From Onthophagus taurus (taxonomy: Eukaryota > Arthropoda > Insecta > Coleoptera > Scarabaeidae): a stretch of DNA of 64,000 nt. The stretch is taken from NCBI RefSeq assembly GCF_036711975.1, contig NC_091973.1, positions 5,332,001 through 5,396,000 of the forward strand, given 5' to 3'. The first letter of the stretch is position 1. Every line of letters starts with the position of its first letter. This document shows, one piece after another, positions 35,780-46,929 of the stretch. The notes beneath the pieces were generated by a model, which saw nothing but the letters and a program-made list of their open reading frames with translations, made no database searches and was not told where the DNA came from. The translations under genes were made by a program, and so were the position numbers.

Positions 35780-38625
35780 CAGTGTGTCCCCGAAGAGGTG
35801 AAACGACTCTTATAAGATGTAAAATTTTTTTGATATTAATTGTCATCTTTTGGGGTTTGGCCTTCCTTGTTTAAAACATTATTTTTGAACATATTTTCAA
35901 AAAAAAAACTTCTTGTGTGTCAGGTAAAGTGCCTTTTCTATGCTAAAATGTTACTAAGAAATTTTATTCAGAATGAAAAGTTATATCCATACGCAAATTT
36001 TCGTCAAATTTGTTTATTATTTTCGTCAATACTAGTACTTTATTACAATTTTTTGTTTTGAGATTCAGATTGTTCGGGAGAAATAAACAAATCGTTCTTA
36101 AAATGTTCACCAAAAATTAAGTGTGTGTTCGCCCACAAAAGAAAACAGTTATTCATAGTTAACTCAGTTTCAAATCAGTTTCATCATAATTTTTTTTTCT
36201 TATAGTGAACACTTCCTGCTGTAAGAAATCTTTTGATTAAACGCCAACAAGTACTACTTTGAAATCTAGTAATTGGAAATTTTTCACTAAATAAAGCAAT
36301 AACCATATTTATCAGGTTTTCCCCGATTCCATAACATTACATAGAATACATATCGGGTAGGCGGACCAACCAATCTTGCACCGCGACCCTAAGGATCTAT
36401 TGTACCCCGATAGATATCGTTATCAAATTTCACCGTGCAGTCCAATGCTCTTAACGAACATTAATACCTTGCTCGGCGAAAGGTCATTCAGATCTTTTCA
36501 GGAAATAAACTGCGACCCAAAAATCGAGAATCTGATACGGTTAACGGCAGGGCAGTGGCATAAAACATGCTCAACCGTCTCTGCTTCCTCCGCACATAGT
36601 CGGCATTCAACATCGTCGGCTAAACCCAACAAGTTGAGGTGTGCTTTTAATCGGCAGTGCCCAGTAAAAACACCCATTAGAACTTTTATGCTACTACGGG
36701 CAAGTCCTAAAATATTCCCGGGTTTGACAGTGGCGATGTTAATAAACACCTTAGCATGTCTCATTCCAGGAGAACTGGTCCACAGTAGGCGAAGTCTCTC
36801 TTCAGCCCACAGTCCAATCCTATATTTGGCCATCGCAAATGATACACCAACTGCTGGTTCCGGTCCCACAAACGCTTCAGCGCTGCCATCTCGTGCTAGC
36901 TTATCTGCCGCTTCATTGCCAGCAACACCAGAGTGACCCGAGAGACTCTGTTATCACAACTCAGTGTGTTTAATGTTCTCTTACAATCATTAACCAGAGC
37001 CGACACCGTTTTCACGGCTTGCAGCGCCTGGAGAGCGGCTTGACTGTCTGAGAAAATTCGTACTGTCATGTTCTTCACCCCTCTTTCAAGAAGGATTTTA
37101 GCACCCATGTCAATAGCAAATACTTCCGCCTGGAATACAGTACAGTACGTACCCAGGCTGTAGGTTTGCTTAATTCGAGGTGTCTGGCAGTATACTCCTG
37201 CTCCTACCCCTTCAGGCGTTTTTGATCCATCTGTGTACAAGCAAATGTCTGCCCGAACCAGAGAATTTTCATTTTCGATCCAGGACTGCCGCTCAGGCAG
37301 TACAATCTGGTATCGAGCATTAATCACTGATAGTGATACCGCCAAATCTGACGGCATTGATAGCACAGTATCAGTGCTTATAATGTCTTCCGCAGCCCAT
37401 TGGTAGGACATGTCGGAACAGTTTTGAGCATATTGCTTAAATCTGTAAATGGTTGTTCTAGCCACTTTCTCTATATGCAAATGCAGAGGAGATAGGCCAA
37501 GCAGAACCTCCATTGCTAGAGTTGGCGTTGTGCCTATCGCACCAGAGATTGCCAATCCAGCTACTCGTTGAATTCGTGAAAGTTGACTGATAACTGAAGT
37601 CTGTCGGACTTTCCTATACCAGGCTGCTGCTCCGTATGTGATCATAGGTCTAACCACAGTCACATAGAGCCAGTACAGTCTTTTAGGGGTAAGACCCCAA
37701 TTTTTTCCACAAAGACTGCGACAAGTCCACAAGGATAGTCTAGCTTTGTGCAAAACTCCCTGCAAATGTCCATTCCATGACAGGGTTTTGTCTAGGATTA
37801 CTCCTAGATATTTGACTTCCTTTGAGAAAGGCACAACAATTGTCTTTTGCGGGTTTATTGAGAGGTTCTCTCCCTTACATCAAGCGCAAATGGTATCTAG
37901 GGTCACCTGGAGGACTTTAGATATCCTCGGCAAACAGGTTCCTTTGACCATAACGACAATGTCATCAGCATAAGCTTGTATTTCCACACCAACGGCTTCG
38001 ACTATCGCAATCAGATCGTCAATTAGGAGGGACCAAAGCAGGGGAGATAACACCCCTCCCTGCGGGCAACCACCTCCCGGCCTGAAGCGTATCGTATCAC
38101 CGTGGAGTGAAGTAGAAACTATTCTACTATCTAGCATATTGCGGATCCAACCCGCTATAGCTGCTTCCACTCCCCTGTCAAGAGCAGCTCTTTCAAGAGA
38201 TTGTGGTATTGCGTTGTTGAACGATTCCATAACACTTAACATTGTATTTAAAAAACACTTTAAGTTTACTAAATTACAGTTTGACAGATTAACATTGACA
38301 GAAAAGCAATTTTGTTTTTCCATGGCAGTCTTTGTTAGAAATAAAATTGTTTGATATGGATTTTTATCAAAGTAGGTCGATCATTTCGAAAATTTGTATA
38401 TGGCCATAATTTTACATTCTGAACAAAACTTAACTTACTGTAAACAGAAAAGGTACTTTGCCTGCCACAAAAAGAGTTTTTCTTTCACTGTCAAGGCTCA
38501 CTTGTTTTTTAAGAATTGATAATATGTTCAAAATTACTTTTTAATCAAGCAGGGCTAAATCCCAATTAATATCGAAAAAAATTTACCTTTTATAAGAGTC
38601 GTTTCACCTATCCCGGGACACACTG
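35780..38625. mobile_element. TIR DNA element (CAGTGTGTCCC ends) interrupted by a LINE
   Basis: CAGTGTGTCCCC at 35780 is mirrored by GGGACACACTG ending at 38625, and TA(TA) flanks both sides. The inverted arms extend at least 240 bp and are diverged: both contain GGTGAAACGACTCTTATAA, GATATTAATT, TTTTGAACATAT and CAAATTTTCG. Without the LINE the element is about 0.95 kb. TA flanks and CAGTG ends suggest Tc1/mariner-like mobilisation. No transposase remains. Confidence 0.75.
36337..38222 (-). mobile_element. 5'-truncated non-LTR retrotransposon (RT plus RNase H)
   Basis: The 12-bp target duplication GATTCCATAACA (36325-36336 and 38223-38234) delimits it exactly. Minus-strand frames from about 38220 to 37880 carry RT with CPQGGVLSPLLW and AYADDIVV. 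37834-36896 has the KYLGVILD connection region and an RNase H domain (YTDGSK, QAEVFAID, FSDSQAAL). 36869-36498 has the C-terminal CRLCAEEAETVEHVLCHC zinc knuckle. Frames are shifted relative to each other and a stop interrupts near 37880, so it is dead. RT followed by RNase H points to the I/LOA/R1 group; the exact clade is not determined. Confidence 0.88.
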
Positions 38626-38629
38626 TATA

Positions 38630-39171
38630 TTTTAGAAATTAAAATGATTATTATTTACAAGTTGTTAAATGAAAATATTTTCAAATTTGTTTCACACAAT
38701 AATAAACAAAAATAATATTTATTCTTTTTTGCTTGTTATTGAGAAAAAGTTATGAGATAATGAACCTTATATATAACTTGCGTAAGGTTTATTAATAGGT
38801 ATGGCGATATTCACGTTTCTTTTCCATTCGTCAAATTAGAAATGAATCTTATTTAATCATACTTACTTTTTGGAATTTACTTTCTAATTATATTTGAAAT
38901 AGTCAAAAATGTTGTCGTTAACATTTAAGGTCAAAAAACAGATGTGTTCATTGTGTACGTAAATATAGAGGAGTTGTTATGTAGGTCAGTGGGTATTTTG
39001 ATTAGAAACGTCTTGCTCAAGGTTTCCTCTTTAGATATCCGGCAAGGATGCGGGAAATAAAGGCGGAAGTAATAACAAACGAGAAAAATATACGCGAATA
39101 TATTTAAAATAATACTTTCATTCGATGACAGCGTTACCAAAATATACAATACAATATAACATCGTCGTGCC

Positions 39172-39203
<32 letters not shown>

Positions 39204-39330
39204 AAAAATAATACGAATATCACAGCAACAAATTACGAACGTAGAGGAAAACGATCGATTCTCGTGTCAAAAATGCTATAGTTCACCCGTAATCTTACTA
39301 TTCTTTGGCAAAATAAGTCTCCGGATAGCC
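38630..39330. other. 3' flank of the TGF-beta gene; GA microsatellite
   Basis: AT-rich, with a GA dinucleotide run at about 39171-39206. This stretch probably includes the 3'UTR of the gene at 39334. Nothing else was recognised. Confidence 0.5.
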
Positions 39331-39333
39331 GGT

Positions 39334-41279
39334 TTAAGAACACGCGCACTCAAGCACCTTCATATTGTCCCATTTCTCGAAATACAACTTGGTCGCGTCG
39401 TAAGGATCCACCCTGAGGATCTCCAGCGGTTCCAATTTTGACGGTGCACAACATACTTTCGGCACAGTCTTATTCACCTTGTGAATAATGCTCTGGATGC
39501 GCGAATGATTCGTGGCGTGGTTATAATTGACAGGACACCTTCCCCTGCAATAACTCGCCTCGTACGATTTTGGTTGTATGATCGAATTCATCTCGACCAT
39601 ATTCAAATCTTTAAATGTAACAGTATATCGATGTCTGCAACATTTCTTTTTTGAGTCGTTCGATCGACAATCGGTTCTTTCCCTTCCCGATTGTTGAAGA
39701 CTTCTTTTTCTTCTTACTTCTTTTGATACAACTAAAACATTCAAGGATGTTTCTAATGGTTTCAATCCTCTTGAACATTCCACACATTCCACTTCTAAAC
39801 CCAAATTTCTGTCCCCGTTCAACCAGGATCTCGTCGATGACGTCACGTCTATATCAAACCACTTTGCGTCTTTATTTGAAGGATAAAAAACATTTTCCCC
39901 GACAAGTCTTCTCCTTCTAGTACTTAAAATTTGGTAAATCCTGACGTGGATTAAATCCGTATCGGGAACTGGAGGTGCTAACATTTTTAGCTCGGAACTT
40001 TCGACGTCGACCCCTTGGTCGGCTTTTATAGGAAAGAATATTCTTCCCGATCGACTTCTTCTCCAAGATTTACGCTCTAAAATGAAAAAAGAAACAAATA
40101 AAAAAATAGAATTATTTTTATCCTTTAATATTATTTTTAGATCATTCGAGATTTTTTTAGACGTTCTCATTCTGATATTAATACGTCCATCACCTCTATA
40201 AAAAAAAGTTTATTTCGAATCAAAACAAATTTTATGAAAACCAAAACAAAATTTCAAACGTATTTAAAATAATTATTTAAAGATTTATTTTCTTAGAGCC
40301 ACTTTAATTCGATTAACGACCGCTTTAGTTTGGCGTTAAACGTTTTCGATTTAAAATACATTATAAATAGATCGTCCTCCGGTTGGAATTCAGCATCTTG
40401 TGATCGGGCTAATAGTCAATACGGCGCTACGACGTTACGACGTCTCTATTTCGGTATCAGGACGGCTATGTTTAGGCGCCGCGACGCCAACGTAAAGCCG
40501 CCCGTGACGATACGATTTCGTTACGAAGCAAGCCTTTCGGACGTCCTTTACCGACCACCCGACCACCTGTTGGATTTGCACGTGGCCGTTACGACAGCGG
40601 TTCGTTGACCATTATCATCATAATCACTTTTATGTAGATTCTTATTTATATATAATTATGAATTAATTTTGTTTTGTTGGAATTTCTTGCAAAATGAAGA
40701 GATCTTCATTAATGTTTTCTTTAAGTAATTATTTTTTTTGTTTACTTTTTTGCGTTTAGAAAGACGAAGAACGTCTAAAGCTTGCCAAGAGATTGTTTAA
40801 GCCCTATTTATATTTTTTTTTACTATTTGATGATCGAACGTCTCGCTTGACCAGACATTTAAATCTTTTAATCTCGTGGCTTCTTATGCATTACTTCTTA
40901 TTTTTGGTTCCAATTAATTTTGATTTTTGGTTTAAAAAAATGTAAAGGGAAAAAACACCAACCTGACTTAAAGGTGAGTAGTTTGGGTAGTTCGGTCTGG
41001 ACGATGCGAGACCGTAACCGGTCCAAGTACAGGGTCATCATACGCGTGTACTCCTCCTGACTAACGTTGATCTGCAACAGAAGAAGTTAAGACGTCGGTA
41101 TCGAAGGGCGCAACAGGTGCTTCTTGTTGTTTTGAAAGTGGTACCTTCTTGACGTCGGGAAAGTGGTCCAAACCGAGATCCTCAACGGGCCCTCCCGGAG
41201 GTGGTGGAGACGAAAGGGTCGCACAAACAGAACACACGTACGTCCACAGGGTCAGTCGCGTCCACAAGTGATAGCCCAT
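39334..41279 (-). CDS. mav: TGF-beta family ligand, probably maverick
   Basis: This encodes a secreted dimeric signalling ligand. Exons are 41145-41279 (signal peptide, MGYHLWTRLTLWTYVCSVCA), 40963-41071 and 39334-40076, with phases agreeing: 987 nt, 328 aa. A furin site RRKR ends at residue 206, leaving a 122-aa mature domain with nine cysteines: a lone Cys (DCRSN), the CCRHRYTV doublet, YCRGRCPVNYN, KVCCAPSKLEPLEI and the terminal ECACS. The WSDMQVVECACS-like end and the lack of the usual Trp after the first doublet fit Drosophila Maverick as I remember it. Activin or myoglianin assignment fits less well. The prodomain (~185 aa) is short compared with the fly protein. Introns are 73 and 886 nt; the larger one holds a CpG-rich patch at 40370-40610. 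Confidence 0.85.
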
Positions 41280-41480
41280 AGCCTAGCGGTCACCAAAGGC
41301 GGGCGTCGTTTTGCGTCTGGCGCATGTCGCGCGGCGGCTCGACGCTGACTACACAACCACGATTGAGACGCGCGGCGCCTAGTCGCGGTTTTATACGGTC
41401 TCCGAGGAGGGGAGCATGCCGGCCACGGGGCCGCTGCCGCCGATTTTCGATGCCCCCATCGCGCTCCACAATTGATAAAT
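41280..41480. promoter_or_regulatory. CpG-rich 5' region of the TGF-beta gene
   Basis: This is the most GC- and CpG-dense stretch of the window, immediately upstream of the proposed start codon. It is probably the 5'UTR and promoter. Overlapping open frames on both strands are what high GC gives by chance. Confidence 0.45.
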
Positions 41481-41990
41481 TTCCCTTTAACAACCAAATC
41501 GATGCCTTTAGGGGCAAAACTTCTCAGAACCAACCCTTTCCTTGAACACCTTCGCCACTTTTCCTCGAATTATATATTTCCCCTTACTTACTCTCAAACT
41601 CTTCGCTTATAGACTTATAGCCCCCAAACGTTACCCCCAAGAACATTTTTACGACCTACCCTATTACCCTTCTCAGAACCATTTTGGACACACTTTCATT
41701 TTATTACAGAGAGAGAAATATATCTTTATTACAGCTATCGACCTAATGGTTATAATATTTCCGCTGGTTATAATTACAACAAAGAATTTCACAATATTAT
41801 TATTAATTAATTGTCTTCCTCTGATCAACTTCCATCTCTTTAAACATAATTTATGTATTTTTTCATAATTGTTTCTGTTGTCTAAAAATTTCTTCCCTAG
41901 TCTGTCTTGTCTTAGTCTTATAGGTGCAATACCAGTCATTTCCTATAAGGTCTCGTTTCGTACGTTGTGCAATGGGTTTTTTAAGTGTCT
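41481..41990. other. Intergenic, nothing recognised
   Basis: AT-rich with no repeats or motifs recognised. It ends where the repeat array begins. Confidence 0.45.
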
Positions 41991-42039
41991 AATCTTACAG
42001 ATAATCCTCAAGCATTTTCTTATACAATCACCATTATGA

Positions 42040-43285
42040 TTATATTTGGTCAGTATTTAGACCTGTCAGCAGTAGCTAGTCTTCAGAAAGCAGTATTTAG
42101 TCTCCACAAAGAAATTTTAGTCTTTAGAAAGCAGTATTTCGTGTTCCAGACGCTGTATTTAGACCTGTCGGCAGTATCTAGTCTTCTAGAAGCAGTATCT
42201 AGTCTTCTGCCAAAGTTATGTATGTTTTCTCCAAAATATTTTATCTTTCTTTTGCAGTATTTAGACCTATCAGCAGTAGCTATTCTTCAGAAAGCAGTAT
42301 TCAGTCTCCACAAAGCAATTTTAGTCTTTAGAAAGCAGTATTTAGTGTTCCAGACGGTGTATTTAGACCTGTCGGCAGTATCTAGTCTTCAGAAAGCAGT
42401 ATTTAGCCTTCAGAAAGCAGTATTTAGTCTTCTAGAAGCAGTATCTAGCCTTCTGCCAAAGTTATGTATGTTTTCTCCAAAATATTTTATCTTTCTTTTG
42501 CAGTATTTAGACCTGTCAGCAGTATCTAGTCTTCAGAAAGCAGGATTTAGTCTCCACAAAGCAATTTTAGTCTTTAGAAATCAGTATTTAGTGTTCCAGA
42601 CGCTGTATTTAGACCTGTCGGAAGTATCTAGTCTTCAGAAAGCAGTATTTAGTCTTCTAGAAGCAGTATCTAGACTTCTGACAACATTATGTATGTTTTC
42701 TCCAACAATATCTTATCGTTCTTTTGCAGTATTTAGACCTGTCAGCAGTAGCTATTCTTCAGAAAGCAGTATTTAGTTTCCACAAAGCAATTTTAGTCTT
42801 TAGAAAGCAGTATTTATTGTTCCAGACGCTGTATTTAGACCTGTCGGAAGTATCTAGTCTTCAGAAAGCAGTATTTACTCTTCTAGAAGCAGTATCTAGT
42901 CTTCTGCCAAAGTTATGTATGTTTTCTCCAAAACATTTTATCTTTCTTTTGCAGTAGTTAGACCTGTTAGTAGTATCTAGTCTTCAGACAGCAGTATTTA
43001 GTCTTCTAGAAGCAGTATCTAGTCTTCTGACAACGTTATGTATGTTTTCTCCAACAATATCTTATCTTTCTTTTGCAGTACTTAGACCTGTCAGCAGTAT
43101 TTAGTCTCCACAAAGCAATTTTAGTCTTTAGAAACCAGTATTTACTGTTCCAGACGCTGTATTTAGACCTATCGGCAGTATCTAGTCTTCAGAAAGCAGT
43201 ATTTAATCTTTTAGAACAGTATCTATTCTTAAGAAAGCAGTATTTAGTTTTTTAGAAGCAATATCTAGTCTTCTGCCAACGTTAT
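42040..43285 (+). repeat. Nested tandem repeat (~22-bp motif within ~230-245-bp units)
   Basis: Variants of CAGTATTTAGTCTTCAGAAAG and CAGTATTTAGACCTGTC alternate. Larger blocks are marked by TTATGTATGTTTTCTCCAA at about 42220, 42463, 42690, 42916, 43040 and 43285, which gives unit lengths of about 245, 227, 226 and a shortened 124. One frame stays open for 263 codons (41985-42776) reading LDLSAVSSLQKAV.. repeatedly. Because unit lengths are not all multiples of three, this looks accidental. Confidence 0.9.
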
Positions 43286-43759
43286 GTATGTTTTGTTCTT
43301 GATACTGACAGCTACTTCTTTCTGGGGGGATAGACCATCATCTTTTTGGGAGCCCCTTATTATCTACACGGATCTTGTACCACCCGGTACCTCATTTCTG
43401 CAGCTGTTACTTTGCTTTTGTGCTTATCCTGCATTGGCAAAGTTTCCGTATTGGTGATTTCCTATCCTGTGCAATAACAAGACAAGTCCATTGGTTTCTT
43501 GTTCATATTCTTCGCATTCTTTTATTGAACACATAAGTATTGCCATGAAAAATCAATTTTTTGTTTTCTCTGAACAGTAATTTCAGACTTCACGTGGACT
43601 TTGAATAATGTAATTCCTGTTTTTTGCTGAAGTCTAGTTTATAATTATTGCAATTTCAGACTTTGCGCCCCCCCGCATTCCGCTCAAAATGCTTGGAGGG
43701 GGGGCGCCACCCCGGTTCCCGCACCCTAGCGCTTCATTTGCTAGCGCCGGCACTGTATA

Positions 43760-45535
43760 CAATATTACTATATTCAATCAATGGTCTACATATGCTCTTA
43801 TATATGCAGCCACAGGTAGCATACCTTCTTACCAGTCGGGGTTCAGACCACTGCATGGCTGTCAAACTGCACATAATAATAATAATGAACTTTATTGTGC
43901 TCCATAAGATTCTACATATTAAAGAAAAAAAAAGAATACATGAATTAAAAACGAAAGGGCACAAAAGGCGGGTTCCAGACTTTAGTCTGTTCTAACCAAC
44001 CATTAATCAAAAAAAAAAAATAATAATACAGACAAAATACAAATAATAATAAAAAAAACAGCAACAACAGGATGCACACCAAATGCAAGATTATGTAAAA
44101 AAAAAATTTAATAAGAAAAACCTGTCTTACTTAACTGTCGAACCGACAATGACAGACTTCCCAAAAATTTGTAGACATGATAGGTGAACAATGATGTTCT
44201 GTACTTAGGTGGCACAATTGCAGGGCCAAATCTGGTTGGATATCTCTCATCTTCTGACTTAAAAGTTATTTTGTCATAGAGGTACAACAATTCTGTATTT
44301 TTTGGATACGGTAAGACGTATCCATGTCGATTGCAGCGTGATAGATAGGTGTCATGTAATTAAAGTGTGATAAGACATATGTATCATATAATTGTTTTTT
44401 TAACGTTATATGACAAATAAGACGAATAGGGATATAGCTTCCTTAGACATACCACGATACCTAAAACTACGGTCGAGCGTTAAGCCTAAGGACTTCACAC
44501 TATCAACAATATCACTCACAATATCAATATCAAGCCGCCCAATCTCCACAGGAGTTCCAAAACAAATCCACATTGATTTCTCAGGGTTAATTTTTAATTG
44601 ATGATAATTAGCAAACTTCTGAATATCCCGTAAGTCCTTATTTAAGCTTAGCGCACACATCACCTCTGCAACAAGTAACGACTGATACACCTGAACGCCA
44701 TCGGCACACATATTAATATTGGAGGAAGTTAGCAAGGAAGCAAATCTCGACTTATAAAGAGCAAGCAAAAGTGGCCCCAAGACCGAACCCTGCAACTTTA
44801 ACTTTTTATGTTCTACCATGGACGCACTCAAAATATCATCCGTGAGCCCCAGCATAGCTTTAGTACATAACTGTAGTAACAAGCTGTTCTGTTCAACATC
44901 TCAGACATAGTAAATCTTAGACATAGTTGGTAGGATACTGATCGGACGCAGATCTCTATAATCAACTGGATTCTTTTTCTTTGATAAAGGAAGTATGACA
45001 GCTCGCTTCCACGAGTCCGCTCCTATTGATGGAGAATCTATCACCGTAATAACCTGTAATAGCTCATACCTGGTAACCGTCATCACGGATGACATTGTGC
45101 AGACTTTAGACCGGGGGATGATTACTGTTTTGGTCATGCTTGATTACTCTTTAAGTCTTTTGACTCTTTAAACATTTGATATTCTGATCGCCGTCTTGTG
45201 CGAAGCTACTTGACAGGTAGGTCGCAGCGAGTTGTGCTGGGTGGTGGTTCTTCTAGTTCCAAGCTCTTGTTGTCTGGTGTTCCACAGGGGGGATTTTGAA
45301 TCCCTTACTTTACACAGTGTACACCTCAGAGTTGCCGGCTAAAATTAAAAATTGCAAATATCATTTTTATGCGGACGATACACAAATTTATTATTCCTTC
45401 TACCCATCTGACGCTCTGGTGACTACTGAAATCATTAATAGTGATCTCGAAGCTGTGTCATCCTTTAAACACTGCTTATGTCTGAGTCCGACGAAATGTG
45501 CGGCAATTTATAATATTATATATTATTTATAATAT
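43760..45535 (+). mobile_element. Degenerate LINE (RT fragments), split by another LINE
   Basis: The plus-strand RT piece IPSYQSGFRPLHGCQTA (43828-43878) resumes at about 45069 with VTVITDDIVQTLDRGMITVL and MLDYS. It continues YLTGRSQRVVLGGGSSS, then GVPQGG (45278-45295) and FYADDTQIYYSF (45366-45401). Frameshifts and stops occur throughout. The order of these RT motifs is correct, so both parts belong to one copy interrupted by the minus-strand insertion between them. Confidence 0.78.
43880..45068 (-). mobile_element. LINE inserted inside the plus-strand LINE
   Basis: The minus strand reads SWKRAVILPLSKKKNPVDYRDLRPISILP (RT start, about 45020-44915), then QGSVLGPLLLALYKSR with the catalytic YADD decayed to CADG (44700s), KSMWICFG and VKSLGLTLD. 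It continues with a C-terminal PPKYRTSLFTYHVY tail (44290-44108) and a 3' end GGAGCACAATAAAGTTCATT followed by TTA repeats at about 43880. No RNase H is seen. It resembles Jockey/CR1-type elements and is defective. Confidence 0.78.
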
Positions 45536-45599
45536 TATATAATATTAATATATTTATTTATTTTTACGAATTTATTTAGTTTTGATATTTTTTGTATTA

Positions 45600-46020
45600 T
45601 TTATTATTATTATTATTATATTTGCATCGCTGTCTTTATGTTTATGCCCTTGTCTTTATAACTTAGAGATCTAAAATATTTCGCCCGTTTAGACATTTCC
45701 CCCTGTACTTTCCTATAGTGTGTACTCATGTTTAATTTGGAATCGATGTTCATTCCTAGGTACTTAATGTTCTGTAATGGTTTTATGTTAACCGTATCCA
45801 TCTTAATAATTGGAGACGTTTAAACTATTCTGTGATGTGGAATAAATAATTGAAATTTAGTTGGGTTTGGTTTAAATCTCCATTTATAAAACTATAATAT
45901 TACACATATTTTGGAGCTTGTTGATCGTTTTCTCTAGGTTTTTGTCGTGTGATACATCGGCAACCTGTAGTATGTATTGATCTGCACAATAGATGTTGTA
46001 CAGTGGAACACCTTGTAATT
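45600..46020 (-). pseudogene. LINE RT fragment
   Basis: Minus-strand pieces read YCADQYILQVADVSHDKNLE (decayed YADD region, about 45990-45930) and then KYLGMNIDSKLNMSTHYRK (about 45768-45712). Frames are broken. This is a separate copy from the neighbouring LINEs, because it repeats the same domain. Confidence 0.65.
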
Positions 46021-46314
46021 TTATTACATTTTCTTACATTAGTAAAAAATTAATATATTAACTTCTTAGAACTATCCAGACACACCTTCGTTTAAACAGG
46101 AATTTCATTGAGCAGATGGTTTTTAAGAAATGCTTGTCTTAGGTTTCATTTTTCTTAAAAGAAAGTATATTTTAAAAATTGACGTGTTCTTAGAATCGAA
46201 GTAGAGGTACTTTTAATTATTATTTTTTGCTTCTCCGTAGGGACATATAGTTTGGAATCACCAGGTGAATCACATTCTGAGTCATATATCATTAAGTTGT
46301 AGCTAATTTACTAC

Positions 46315-46475
46315 TACAGTGAAATTCCCCTAACTCGAATCACTAAGGGAGCGGAAAAAAACTTCGAGTTAGAAAAAAATTAGTAGAATTTCAGCTCTAA
46401 AGAAAAAAATTAGAAATGTACTTTTTATTCTTTAAAAATTATTCGACTTAGAAGATAATTCGAGATATAGAATTT
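46315..46475 (+). mobile_element. Possible solo end of a pogo/Tigger-type element
   Basis: CAGTGAAATTCCCCTAACTC starts at 46316 and resembles the CAGT..CTCGAA ends of Tigger-like elements. A partial inverse (TTCGACTTAG, ATTCGAGATAT) follows within 150 bp. The full partner end is not seen. Confidence 0.35.
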
Positions 46476-46929
46476 TTTTTTATTTTTTAATATTTTATTT
46501 AAAAAAAAACAGATTTCAGAAACGCTCAATCAGACTTAATCAACTGTAAGCGTATCTATTCAGCCAATCATAAATGAGGAAATCGCCGTTAACGCTTTAT
46601 TAAACTATGATTAATTTTGATTAACCGAACCATGCCCTAACATTAACTGAAATGATTCCTAAATCGACGTCTTTTACGAAACATTCTTTTATATTATTCT
46701 CTTACATATCTTATCTTTTAGATAGTCGGTGATAATTAATTTAGTTCCTACACACAATTAATCTTCAACTCCTCTCATCTTCCATTTAATCCATTTCCTC
46801 CAGATACTCTGCTTTTACTTATCTGGTTAACACGGTTAACGTTCTTTAAAGTGATTAATCAAAAAGCAAAAAAAAATTAATTTGGAATATTATTACGAGA
46901 TTTTTAAAATATATAAACTTAATTGTCAA

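Noticed and set aside
36376-36936. 186-aa plus-strand open frame
   Set aside because: It is antisense to the LINE RNase H/zinc-knuckle region on the minus strand, which has recognisable motifs.
40100-40195. Extra exon for the TGF-beta gene (RINIRMRTSKK..)
   Set aside because: No usable donor in the needed phase. Direct splicing of 40963 to 40076 keeps the frame and brings the total to an exact multiple of three.
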